DNA from: Begonia masoniana
Taxonomy: Eukaryota > Streptophyta > Magnoliopsida > Cucurbitales > Begoniaceae
Reading direction: 5' to 3'
Length of the DNA stretch: 64,000 nt
Assembly (NCBI GenBank): GCA_022432975.1
Contig: CM039508.1
Span: 27,642,788-27,706,787 of the forward strand
Below are positions 44,121-63,175 of the stretch, piece after piece (position 1 is the stretch's first letter; each line of letters begins with the position of its first letter). The translations under genes and the position numbers were made by a program. The notes under the pieces were generated by a model, which did not search any database, was not told the origin of the DNA, and saw only the letters and a program-made list of their open reading frames with translations.

Positions 44121-44697
44121 ATATTTGCCATGATCGAGACAGACGATGATGACCAGCCTGCTGTAGTGTCAGGTACAATACTAATCAACAACGTAGCAGC
44201 TTTACTCTTATTGATTCTGATGCATCGCATCTTTTATTGCAACCACTTTTGCTATCAAGTTAGATTTATGGCCTGTAGCCGCAAAGAATATATATGAAGT
44301 AATGCTACCATCCGGTGAACGTATGCACTCTAGTCAAGTCGTGTGTGATTGTGTGGTAACGGTAGGAATTAGAAATCTACCTATTGATCTTATAATTATT
44401 GGGATAACTGGATATGATGTGATTCTGGGGATGAACTGGTTATTTCGACACTATGCTACGATCGACTACAGATCTAGAATAGTGAGCTTCCAACCCTCAA
44501 ATGGAGAAAAGCATTCTTTACAAGCATTGAAGAATACAAGAAGGTTATCTGTTATGTCATCCGTTAAAGCTCGGCATTCATTGAACAATGAGTGTCTGGG
44601 ATTTGTTTCGTGCATAATAGATACTCCGATGCATAAAGTATTATAGCCTCAAGATGTTTTAGTAGTTTGTGATTTTCTGGAAATTTTTCTGGATGAT
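44121..44697 (+). pseudogene. Chromovirus protease
   Basis: Split by a frameshift near 44200-44300. The active-site region reads LIDSDASHLL in the shifted frame (relatives have DSGASHSF, so the Gly is changed). The C-terminal part has IGITGYDVILGMNWLFRHYA, the conserved second half of Ty3 aspartic proteases. TAG at 44644-44646 precedes RT. Confidence 0.85.
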
Positions 44698-45520
44698 TTG
44701 CTTGGTTTGCCTTCTGATCGAGAAATTGAGTTTGTGATAAATGTATACCCAGGAGCTGAGCCAGTATCAAAGAATTCGTATAGATTGGTATCGACAGAGC
44801 TAAAAGAACTGAAAAAGCAACTAGAGGAGTTAGTGGAGAAGGGATTTGTATGCTCCAGCTTTTCACCATGGGGCGCCCCAGTTCTATTTGTTAAGAAGAA
44901 GGACGGGTCTCTACGGATGTGTATAGATTACAGAGGGTTGAACAAGCTGACCGTGAAGAACAAATATCTATTGCCAAGGATAGACGACTTATTTGATCAA
45001 CTTCAGGGTGCCCACATCTTTTTGAAGATTGATCTGAGATCGAGCTATTATCAGTTGAAGGTGAAAGAGGAGGATATTCTTAAGACAACATTCTGAACGA
45101 GATACGGACATTACGAATTTCTGGTAATGTCTTTTGGATTAACAAACACTCCAGCGACCTTCATGGACTTAATGAACGAGGTATTCCGAGAATATCTCGA
45201 TAAATTTGTAATTGTGTTTATCGATGATATTTTGGTAAATTCTCGTAATGAAGAACATGTTGAGCATTTGAAGTTGGTTTTGGCGACCTTGAAGCGGCAC
45301 CAATTGTATGCAAAATTTTTTAAGTGCCAGTTCTGGTTGGATCGAATACATTTTCTTGGCCACGTTGTTTCCAGTGATGGTATCTCAATTGATCCTGCGA
45401 AAATTCAGACTATTAATGAATGGCCACAACCGAGGAACGTTACTAAGGTACGGAGTTTTTTGGGTTTACCAGGTTATTACAGAAAATTCATCAAAGGATT
45501 TTCAGGATTGCAATGCCTCT
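44698..45520 (+). pseudogene. Chromovirus reverse transcriptase
   Basis: Motifs in order: [75 protein letters not shown] and the catalytic FIDD at 45217-45228 (YVDD-equivalent, as usual in Ty3), then [15 protein letters not shown] thumb text and [19 protein letters not shown] at 45094-45096 replaces the conserved Arg of [10 protein letters not shown] (a C-to-T change). A frameshift lies near 45510. Confidence 0.93.
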
Positions 45521-46073
45521 AACCCAGTTAACGAGGAAGAATGTGAAATATATGTGGTCTGAAGATTGCAAAAATAGTTTTCAGATTCTGAAGCAGAAGT
45601 TGACCACAACTCCAATTTTGACACTGCCAACCGAAGGCGGCAATTTCAGTATTTACTGTGATGCTTCCAGAATAGGTTTGGGGTGTATTTTGATGCAAGA
45701 CGGAAAAGCAATTGCCTATGCTTCAAGACAATTAAAGAGTTACGAACAGAATTATCCTACCCACGATCAGGAAGTAGCGACAGTGGTCTTTGCGCTAAAG
45801 ATTTGGAGGCATTACCTATATGGTCAGTGGTGTGAAATATTTTCAAATCATAAAAGTCTGAAATATATTTTCACTAAGAAGGAATTGAACATGAGACAAT
45901 GGCGGTGGCTGGAGTTTGTGAAAGACTATGATTTTGAAATTAAGTACCACCCCGGTAAATCTAATGTAGTGGCAGATGCATTGAGTAGAGTGACAACATC
46001 TACTTTAGTTATATCGTCAGTTATGCCTGTAGCATTGTGTACAAAAATCTAGAGGTTCGATTTAGAAGTAGTT
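45513..46073 (+). pseudogene. Chromovirus RNase H
   Basis: [20 protein letters not shown] (first catalytic Asp), [39 protein letters not shown] (catalytic region; relatives have YPTHDLELAAVV), [12 protein letters not shown]. It ends at TAG 46050-46052. Apart from this stop the segment is open. Confidence 0.92.
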
Positions 46074-47560
46074 TTGGATTTAACAGCAGTGCTTTCTGCT
46101 TTATCTCTGAAACCAACTATTCTAGAAAAAATCAGGGAAGCTCAGAGAGATGATTTCGAGTGCAATGAGTTCAAATTAAGCATGGTTTCCAACGAATCTT
46201 CAGAGTTCAGCTATTCAGAAGATGGAACTCTAAAGTTTCGAAATAAATGGTACATTCCAAATAATGAAGAACTGCAGAAGGAGATTTTATCAAAAGCACA
46301 CTCTTCTGCGTTTTCTGTGCATCCGGGGAGCACAAAGATGTACAGAGACTTGAAGATGCATTTCTGGTGGCCTAATATGAAGAGAGAAGTGGTGAAGTAT
46401 ATTGAAACGTGTTTGATCTGTCAGCAAGTCAAGGCATAGCATCAGAGGCCAGTAGGAAAATTACAGCCGTTGCCAATTTCTGAGTGAAAATGGAAGCAGA
46501 TTTCTATGGATTTTGTTGTCAGATTACCAAGGATAGCAAAAGGCCATGACGGAATATGGGTGATTGTGGATCGACTTAACAAAATTAGCCAATTTTCTAC
46601 CGGTGAAGATGACATATTTTATGACTCAGTTTGTAGAATTATTCATCCAGGAGATTGTACGCCTGCATGGAGTTTCAACTTCCATAGTGTCGGATCGAGA
46701 TCCGAGGTTTGCTTCGATGTTTTGGAGAAGTCTGCACAAAGCCATGGGAACGCAGTTCAATTTCAGCACGGCATTTCATCCTCCAACTGACGGACAATCT
46801 TAGCGAACCATTCAGATATTGGAGGATATGCTTCGAGCTTGCGTGCTGGAATTTCAGGCTTCGTGGAATAAGTTCTTACCCTTGGTGGAGTTCTCGTACA
46901 ACAATAGTTATAATTAACTATTGGTATGGCCCCATACGAGGCTCTTTATGGAAGAAAATACAGATCTCCCTTGTATTGGGACGAAATTGGCGAATCACGA
47001 TTGATTGGTCTAGATATTTTGCATCAGACAGCAGATTTTAACAACTCAGAGCTGGCAGAAAAGTTATGCAGACCGACGGAGAAGAGAGTTGGAATTCGAC
47101 AGGAATGATAAAGTTTTGTTGAAGATTTTGCCATTCAAGGGCGTGATGAGATTCGGTAAGAAAAGCAAGTTAAGTCCGAGATATGTCGGCCCATTTCCTG
47201 TTACCAAGTGAATTGGAAAAGCAGCCTATCAGTTGCAATTACCTGAGTCTATGGAAGGGATTCATAACGTATTTCATTTGTCTATGTTGAAGAAATGCAT
47301 GTGTGACGACCCCTCTCATATTGTGGAGCAGCAGGATATAGAGATTCAGCCCACACTAGCGTATGAGGAGAAGCCAATGTGTATTCTGGATTCCGCAGTG
47401 AAGGTGTTGCGCAATAAGGAGATTCTACTTGTGAAAGTTCTATGGCGCAATCACAACGTGGAAGAAGAAACCTGGGCGAGGCAGCAGGACATAATGAGCC
47501 GATACCCAGAGTCATTTAGTTATGCAAATTTTGAGAACAAAATTTTTTTAAGGAAGGTGG
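46074..47560 (+). pseudogene. Chromovirus integrase and chromodomain
   Basis: The zinc domain has HSSAFSVHPGSTKMY and CLICQQVKA (HHCC). Stops at 46437-46439 and 46483-46485. The core has MDFVVRLP (first Asp), VSDRDPRFAS (second Asp) and, after a TAG at 46801-46803, [10 protein letters not shown] (Glu region). Frameshifts occur near 46590-46620 and 46917-46930. The C-terminal part has PRYVGPFPV, AAYQLQLPE and VFHLSMLKKC. The chromodomain at about 47395-47515 reads VLRNKEILLVKVLWRNHNVEEETW. Nothing here is functional. Confidence 0.9.
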
Positions 47561-47562
47561 AA

Positions 47563-47883
47563 TGTAATATACAATTTTTTTGGCTAATTAATTAATTATG
47601 ACTAGTATTTATTAGATAATTTACAAATGAAGAATGAAGAATTGAGGAGATGGTGCATTGGAATTCTCGGTTAAAGAAAATTATGGGACGAGAAAATGTG
47701 ACAAAAGTTAATTGGTAGAAGAGTTAATATATGTAAATGTGTAAATAAATAAATGAATAAAAGTTTGAAAATGAAGGGAGGCAACTTCATGTAGTTCCCA
47801 CGTGGGGGAAACTTAAATTTTCTGATAACCCAACAATGGTGAGTTTTATTATTTAATAAACAAAAATTTAATAAAAAAAAGTG

Positions 47884-47918
<35 letters not shown>

Positions 47919-48347
47919 GGTGGTGGAAGCACTCATATGGAGCTTCTATTTTCTTCCTCCCACGAAACTTTCTCCAGAAGCCCTCCCTCCTCAAGATTTT
48001 AGGTGAGTTTTGTATTATTTTCTTAGGTTTTGTTTCTTAACTTGAAGGAAGGTTAATGCTTGGTTTGGTTTGCATTTAGTGGGCATGTGTTAGGGCATTT
48101 GATCGGGGCAGAGCATATGTTTTAGGGATGGTATTTTGAGTTCAACTTATGTGGGTCCTTCATCGCCCCCTTTCTTCTTTTGGGAAGATTTTAGGTGAGT
48201 TTTGTATTATTTTTCTTAAGGGTTTTGTTTCTTAACTTGAAGGAAGGTTAATGCTTGGTTTTGGTTGTGCATTTAGTGGGCATGTGTTAGGGCGATTTGA
48301 TCGGGGCAGAGCATATGTTTTAGGGATGGTATTTTGAGTTCAACTTA

Positions 48348-48378
<31 letters not shown>

Positions 48379-48652
48379 GTTAGATATACACATTTTGGAA
48401 AAACTAAAAATTCTAGGTTTGTTTTGTCTACTGTAAACGAATTTTAAGTGACGGGTTTTGAAACGTTTCAAATGAATCTCAAGTGATTTAAAAGGGAGTT
48501 AGAATTTTTAAATTTGATGATTTAAGAAAGAAAAAATTTTATGTTGAGTTCAAGTTTTTTTATGACGTTGCGTGTTTTGAATGACATTCTTTCTGCCAAA
48601 AGAAATTTTAAATTTTTTCAAAATTTTTGAGTACGGAACTTAGGTCATGACA
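47563..48652 (+). repeat. 3' LTR of the decayed chromovirus
   Basis: 1,090 bp, TGTAATATACAATTT to AGGTCATGACA. It holds a G31 homopolymer at 47887-47917 and a tandem duplication of about 185 bp (47995-48180 and 48185-48365, both starting GATTTTAGGTGAGTTTTGTA). Confidence 0.9.
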
Positions 48653-49515
48653 CTAATTGAGTTTAGATAAAACTAATCAATAGGATTAGTTTAAAATTAG
48701 TGTAATTAAAGGATAAATTTGGTTTAATGGTAATTAAACTATTAAACTACTATTGAAGAAGGGAGAGGTGACAATAGATTATGGTGTTTACGTGGAAATG
48801 AGAAGAAGAAAAGAAAAAGGAAATAAAAAAATGAAAGTTGTCTGATGAGTTTTCGTGAAAAAAGCTGAGAGAGAGAAGGGTATGTGGCAAGTAGCTGTGG
48901 TTTCACGTAGAGAGAGAAGAGGAAAGTATGCTGCTTTTCAAAACAAAAAGAAGAAATGAAATTCCAGGGAGGAATTACAGAGAGCTGGCGACGAAAAAAG
49001 AACGAGAGAGAGGGTGGGGAAAAAGAGGAAAAAGGGAGGGGGAGGGTTGAGATTCGTCAATCCGTTCTTTAGAGTAAAGTGATCAGCGCGTCGAGAGAAT
49101 CGTTTTGGCGGAGAAATCATTGGAATCAGTGGAGATTTTGGGAAAGGAGTGGAACCAACATACGGAAAATATCTCTAACGACTAGAATAGCTAGTTTAGA
49201 CCTTATTACCTTGATACATGGAGATAGATTTAAATTTCTGTCTTGGATCTGGATATGATAGATTTGATTAAATGTTGCAGTGAGGATTTGCTAACGTTTT
49301 TGGTAAATTGAATTAAATGGATGTTGTTTTTAATTCAAATTAACATGAATTGTTAAAAGAATTGGTTTAATTTTGATTTTTATGAAATGTTGTTTAAATA
49401 AGATTTTTATAGAAAGATGAATTTAAATTCGATTATATTAAATCATTAAACGTAGCATTTTTGGAAAACTACATTTTATCTTACATTGAGCATGTCGAAT
49501 TTTAAATATCAAATT

Positions 49516-52927
<3,412 letters not shown>

Positions 52928-53206
52928 AAATTTATGGGTGAGTGCGTATTTTGTACATGCATAGCATTGCTTTATAAATATTTTTAAAACATGCATTTAG
53001 GAAGGAGAGATAATGAATGACATGGTAACATAAGAACCCATTGGCCTGCTCTTGCCTCTTCGTATGCGATAAGTATGACTATAAAAATATTAGGAGCCTA
53101 ACGTATAACATCCTCCATGGGTTGAAAGTCTCTAAACCTCGCATGGCAGCAATGTGTGGGTCTTACAGCCCTACCGGTGAGAGCCTGAAAAGGTGTAGGT
53201 GGTGAT

Positions 53207-55429
<2,223 letters not shown>

Positions 55430-57000
55430 GTCATTAATCCTCATGAAGGAAGCTCTTCTACTAGAAGACAAGCCCTCGACTTTGGAGGAAAACTACCTTT
55501 TTTGTGGATGGAACACATTCCACTTTACTTTGCCTAGATGAGCCTTGCTGATTGAAGGAAGCAAATAAAGGCAATATTTTATGATCCCTTTTGCAGCAAA
55601 GAATAGATTAATTGTTATGCTTTGGGTAAAAAATGTTTTACCAACATATTTTTGTTAGTGATGGATGAGAACGTTTCTTTGAGAGACTTGTTTCAACAGA
55701 ACCTTTACAACCCAAGACACAACAAGAGAAAAACAACCAAGGTAATTACTACATGTGGATTAATGTAACAATTAATCTCAATTAATCATATCTTTGCTCC
55801 AAAAATTGGGGCAGAATTTTCAATAAAAACATGGCTCGACTGATCAACAAAATGTTGAAGAAGAAGCTCTTCTATTAGAAGAAAAGCCCTCGTCTTTCGA
55901 GGAAAACACAACCTTTTTGTGGATGGAACAAACTCAACTTTACTTTGCCTAGATGAGCCTTGCTGATTGAAGGAAGCAAATAAAGTGGAGCCCAAAACAA
56001 AATCTTGACAACAACCATTGAAGAAGAAGACAAAAATGATGAGGTGTTCTATGCTATAGAGAAGCCCCTCCATTTTAGGCCTAAAAGTGTGTTGGTTCTC
56101 CAAACCTGACAATAAACATACCAAGGGGAGCAATATTTTATGATCCCTTTTGCAGCAAAGAATAGATTAATTGTTATGCTTTGGGTAAAAAATGTTTTAC
56201 CAACATATTTTTGTTAGTGATGGATGAGAACGTTTCTTTGAGAGACTTGTTTCAACAGAACCTTTACAACCCAAGACACAACAAGAGAGAAACAACCATG
56301 GTAATTACTACATCTAGATTAATTTAACTATTAATCGTATCTTTGCTCCAAAAATTGGGGCAGAATTTTCAATAAAAACATGGCTCGACTGATCAACAAA
56401 ATGTTGAAGAAGAAGCTCTTCTATTAGAAGAAAAGCCCTCGTCTTTCGAGGAAAACACAACCTTTTTGTGGATGGAACAAACTCAACTTTACTTTGCCTA
56501 GATGAGCCTTGCCGAAGGAAGCAAATAAAGTGGAACCCAAAACAAAATCTTGACAACAGCCATTGAAGGAGAACACAAAATGATGAGGTGTTTTATGATA
56601 TAGAGGAGCCTCTCCATTTTGGGCCTAAAAGTGTCTTGGTTCTCCAAACCCAACAAGAAACATACCAAGGTGAGCAAATCTTTTATGATCCCTTTTGCAG
56701 CAAATAATATATTAATTGTTATGCTTGGGGTAAAAAATGTTTTTCCAACATATTTTCGTTGGTGATGGATGAGAATGTTTCTTTGAGAGCCTTGTTTCAA
56801 CAGAACCTTTACAACCCAAGACACAACAAGAGAGAAACAACCATGGTAATTACTACATCTAGATTAATTTAACTATTAATCGTATCTTTGCTCCAAAAAT
56901 TGGTACAGAATTTTCAATAAAAATATTGATCGGCTTATCAACAAAATCATCACAGTTTTGATAAAACTTTGGATGAGTTTTTATCAAAAAATTTCCACAA
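55430..57000. repeat. Tandem repeat with a 545-559-bp unit, about 2.8 copies
   Basis: The landmark TTTTATGATCCCTTTTGCAGC starts near 55577, 56136 and 56679. GGATGGAACAAACTCAACTTTACTTTGCC and the minus-strand open frames recur with it. A shorter leading copy lies at about 55440-55570. I do not recognise any protein; the minus-strand frames are similar only because the DNA repeats. Confidence 0.88.
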
Positions 57001-57793
57001 AAAAACCATCCAAAATAAAGCAGAAAATCAACAAGAAAGAAGGGGTCTCTAATACCAAATGACGTTCTTCAAATTCGGGGATGGGAAATGCACAAAACTG
57101 CCTCAGATTTTATCTGTTTTGGCAACATGAGCAACAACTTCAAAACACCACAAGTCGCTGGTCCCTTGGGCTTTAGAGCTGATTTTTAGACAAAAGTTAC
57201 TTCCAAACGTGGAGTAAATGCCCTCCAAATAGCGCGGCCAAAAGCTTTGTGGATCGAGAGATAGAATGGAAATGGTGGAGGTCGCTCGAAGCTCGAAATA
57301 CTGTTCTAATCGAGAACAATGAGTCTCCTTTGGAAAGGTAGAACTCGCTCGTTTGAACTTTGAAGTCAGACGTATGTCATTTTTAAGGCAAAATGAAATT
57401 GTACGTGTGAGAAAGGTTGTCTCTAAAATGGAAGGTTAAAGCGTTATGGACGAAAAGTTATAGATATTGGAGTGCTAACTGCTCGACTAAGAATGAAACA
57501 ACAACAAAACAGCACTTGTGGAACTTGGTAGAGGATGATTCTTCAATGACGAGGGTGAGAGTTTCTACTAATTTCTTTGAGCTTATTCTTAATAGAACAA
57601 GAAGAGAAATGAGTAACTTTTAAGAGAAATCCACCTATCCTCACAAAAGATGGAGGCAATCTTCACACAATCACTTTGATGTTACTCACCAAGGAGAGCT
57701 GGCATGGGGATGAACTCAAAAGTAGAGAAGAGACTTCAACAACGAGATTTGAATGTCAACAGCTGCTGCTATAAGGAGCTAAGGATAGTTTAA
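57001..57793 (-). other. Possible LTR with primer-binding site (minus), interrupted by a solo LTR
   Basis: The minus strand reads TTTGGTATTAGAGACC at 57059-57044, resembling the tRNA-Met primer site with one or two changes, next to a TG at 57060. If correct, 57060-57793 is part of a 5' LTR on the minus strand that continues after the insertion at 61124. No coding sequence was found. Confidence 0.4.
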
Positions 57794-60700
57794 TGTAGCA
57801 CTCGGTTCCATTAAACCAAAAATTTAATTTATTATTCATGATAATTTTATAGAAGGGATGATGTAGTTTTATTTTTATCGGAAGATGTCTTCAATAAAGT
57901 CATCGGATGATGTAGTTTTATTTTTATCGGAAGATGTCTTCAATAAAGTCATCGGATGATGTAGTTTTATTTTTATCGGAAGATGTCTTCAATAAAGTCA
58001 TCGGATGATGTAGTTTTATTTTTATCGGAAGATGTCTTCAATAAAGTCATCGGATGATGTAGTTTTATTTTTATCGGAAGATGTCTTCAATAAAGTCATC
58101 GGATGATGTAGTTTTATTTTTATCGGAAGATGTCTTCAATAAAGTCATCGGATGATGTAGTTTTATTTTTATCGGAAGATGTCTTCAATAAAGTCATCGG
58201 ATGATGTAGTTTTATTTTTATCGGAAGATGTCTTCAATAAAGTCATCGGATGATGTAGTTTTATTTTTATCGGAAGATGTCTTCAATAAAGTCATCGGAT
58301 GATGTAGTTTTATTTTTATCGGAAGATGTCTTCAATAAAGTCATCGGATGATGTAGTTTTATTTTTATCGGAAGATGTCTTCAATAAAGTCATCGGATGA
58401 TGTAGTTTTATTTTTATCGGAAGATGTCTTCAATAAAGTCATCGGATGATGTAGTTTTATTTTTATCGGAAGATGTCTTCAATAAAGTCATCGGATGATG
58501 TAGTTTTATTTTTATCGGAAGATGTCTTCAATAAAGTCATCGGATGATGTAGTTTTATTTTTATCGGAAGATGTCTTCAATAAAGTCATCGGATGATGTA
58601 GTTTTATTTTTATCGGAAGATGTCTTCAATAAAGTCATCGGATGATGTAGTTTTATTTTTATCGGAAGATGTCTTCAATAAAGTCATCGGATGATGTAGT
58701 TTTATTTTTATCGGAAGATGTCTTCAATAAAGTCATCGGATGATGTAGTTTTATTTTTATCGGAAGATGTCTTCAATAAAGTCATCGGATGATGTAGTTT
58801 TATTTTTATCGGAAGATGTCTTCAATAAAGTCATCGGATGATGTAGTTTTATTTTTATCGGAAGATGTCTTCAATAAAGTCATCGGATGATGTAGTTTTA
58901 TTTTTATCGGAAGATGTCTTCAATAAAGTCATCGGATGATGTAGTTTTATTTTTATCGGAAGATGTCTTCAATAAAGTCATCGGATGATGTAGTTTTATT
59001 TTTATCGGAAGATGTCTTCAATAAAGTCATCGGATGATGTAGTTTTATTTTTATCGGAAGATGTCTTCAATAAAGTCATCGGATGATGTAGTTTTATTTT
59101 TATCGGAAGATGTCTTCAATAAAGTCATCGGATGATGTAGTTTTATTTTTATCGGAAGATGTCTTCAATAAAGTCATCGGATGATGTAGTTTTATTTTTA
59201 TCGGAAGATGTCTTCAATAAAGTCATCGGATGATGTAGTTTTATTTTTATCGGAAGATGTCTTCAATAAAGTCATCGGATGATGTAGTTTTATTTTTATC
59301 GGAAGATGTCTTCAATAAAGTCATCGGATGATGTAGTTTTATTTTTATCGGAAGATGTCTTCAATAAAGTCATCGGATGATGTAGTTTTATTTTTATCGG
59401 AAGATGTCTTCAATAAAGTCATCGGATGATGTAGTTTTATTTTTATCGGAAGATGTCTTCAATAAAGTCATCGGATGATGTAGTTTTATTTTTATCGGAA
59501 GATGTCTTCAATAAAGTCATCGGATGATGTAGTTTTATTTTTATCGGAAGATGTCTTCAATAAAGTCATCGGATGATGTAGTTTTATTTTTATCGGAAGA
59601 TGTCTTCAATAAAGTCATCGGATGATGTAGTTTTATTTTTATCGGAAGATGTCTTCAATAAAGTCATCGGATGATGTAGTTTTATTTTTATCGGAAGATG
59701 TCTTCAATAAAGTCATCGGATGATGTAGTTTTATTTTTATCGGAAGATGTCTTCAATAAAGTCATCGGATGATGTAGTTTTATTTTTATCGGAAGATGTC
59801 TTCAATAAAGTCATCGGATGATGTAGTTTTATTTTTATCGGAAGATGTCTTCAATAAAGTCATCGGATGATGTAGTTTTATTTTTATCGGAAGATGTCTT
59901 CAATAAAGTCATCGGATGATGTAGTTTTATTTTTATCGGAAGATGTCTTCAATAAAGTCATCGGATGATGTAGTTTTATTTTTATCGGAAGATGTCTTCA
60001 ATAAAGTCATCGGATGATGTAGTTTTATTTTTATCGGAAGATGTCTTCAATAAAGTCATCGGATGATGTAGTTTTATTTTTATCGGAAGATGTCTTCAAT
60101 AAAGTCATCGGATGATGTAGTTTTATTTTTATCGGAAGATGTCTTCAATAAAGTCATCGGATGATGTAGTTTTATTTTTATCGGAAGATGTCTTCAATAA
60201 AGTCATCGGATGATGTAGTTTTATTTTTATCGGAAGATGTCTTCAATAAAGTCATCGGATGATGTAGTTTTATTTTTATCGGAAGATGTCTTCAATAAAG
60301 TCATCGGATGATGTAGTTTTATTTTTATCGGAAGATGTCTTCAATAAAGTCATCGGATGATGTAGTTTTATTTTTATCGGAAGATGTCTTCAATAAAGTC
60401 ATCGGATGATGTAGTTTTATTTTTATCGGAAGATGTCTTCAATAAAGTCATCGGATGATGTAGTTTTATTTTTATCGGAAGATGTCTTCAGTAAAGCCAT
60501 CAGAAGATGTAATTATATTCCTATCGGAAGATGTCTTCAATAAAGTCATCGGATGATGTAGTTTTATTTTTATCGGAAGATGTCTTCAGTAAAGCCATCA
60601 GAAGATGTCTTCAATAAAGTCATCGGATGATGTAGTTTTATTTTTATCGGAAGATGTCTTCAATAAAGTCATCGGATGATGTAGTTTTATTTTTATCGGA

Positions 60701-61118
60701 AGATGTCTTCAATAAAGTCATCGGATGATGTAGTTTTATTTTTATCGGAAGATGTCTTCAATAAAGTCATCGGATGATGTAGTTTTATTTTTATCGGAAG
60801 ATGTAGAAAGTACTTTGTCGTTTTGTGACCGGTGGATGTCTTCTATTTCTGTCTCAGCTCCTTCCGTTGACTTTACTCATCGGCAGATGCGTTTGACTTC
60901 TGCGTTTTCTCAAGTTTCCTACGGTTTAAACTTTATTTCTTATTGGCCGATTACTTCTTAACATTTCCAACGAATATTTTAACATTGTTTTTACGGTTTT
61001 GTTTAACTCTATTTTTGCTTAAATGATTTCCGCTGCAAGTTTTAAAATATGGTTGAAATTTTTGTCATGTATGGGATTTTGTGTGACGAACCGGGTTCAG
61101 ATAACTCGGGGCGTCACA
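57794..61118 (+). mobile_element. Solo LTR (3.3 kb) dominated by a 49-bp tandem array
   Basis: TGTAGCACTCGGTTCC to ACTCGGGGCGTCACA, flanked by the TSD TTTAA (57789-57793, 61119-61123). Both ends match the LTR at 32916-34988 (TGTAATACCCAGTTCTG.. and ..AACCGGGTTCAG.AACTCGGGGCGT). The last 300 bp (GTCGTTTTGTGACCGGTGGATGTC, then CCGCTGCAAGTTTT) are also colinear. Most of the original LTR has been replaced by the array. Confidence 0.92.
57855..60806. repeat. 49-bp tandem array, about 60 copies
   Basis: The unit GTCATCGGATGATGTAGTTT + TATTTTTATCGGAAGATGTC + TTCAATAAA repeats every 49 bp (57901, 57950 and so on). It consists of two halves built on CGGATGATGT and CGGAAGATGT. Copies from 57901 to about 60480 look identical; degenerate ones (GTAAAGCCATCAGAAGATGT) appear only at 60490-60610. 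Confidence 0.97.
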
Positions 61119-61123
61119 TTTAA

Positions 61124-61503
61124 ATACCATCATTTGAGGGAATTTAGGGTTACAAAACATTAGAAGATTTTTTACCCTAAAAGACAAAAGAAAGAAAAGT
61201 GTGTTTGGCGAAACAAGTTAAGCCAACACCTTTTTGGCTTCTGCAAGCCATTTGTTCCTTTCACCCCTAAGATGGTCCCCACCATCAATTACAAAATAAT
61301 ACATAAATAAATTCCACCACTAAACTCAAAATGAAACGAACTCAAGGTGGACATAATGATATTCTAGAATCGGGCATGAGAGTCGTCCATGAGAATTAAT
61401 GACTTGATGCTTGGACTTGAGGGTTGATGGCCGAGTTCATCCTTCACTGATTTTGATGTTTGGGCTTATCCTTGTACTTAAAGTCATCTCCTTCCTTCAA
61501 TTG
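61124..61503. other. Flank with the second arm of the inverted repeat
   Basis: No gene. 61385-61502 matches 55326-55440 in reverse complement. It ends at TTCAATTG, immediately before the poly-A tract. Confidence 0.7.

Positions 61504-63175
<1,672 letters not shown>

Larger units (their letters stand above)
42258..48652 (+). mobile_element. Full-length but decayed Ty3 chromovirus (Tekay/Del-like)
   Basis: TSD CTAAT (42253-42257, 48653-48657); the uninterrupted site is seen in the other LTR at about 37890. 5' LTR 42258-42990, primer-binding site TGGTATCAGAGCCATTGG at 42995, polypurine tract AAGGAAGGTGG before the 3' LTR 47563-48652. Gag, protease, RT, RNase H, integrase and chromodomain follow in Ty3 order (RT before integrase). 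Many stops and frameshifts. The 5' LTR lacks about 350 bp that the 3' LTR has, including a G31 run and a 180-bp tandem duplication. Confidence 0.95.

Noticed and set aside
55786..56824. Repeated minus-strand open frames with SSRQSKVEFVPSTKRLCFPRK
   Set aside because: They recur because the DNA is tandemly repeated at about 550 bp; there is no known domain and unequal lengths suggest no coding constraint.
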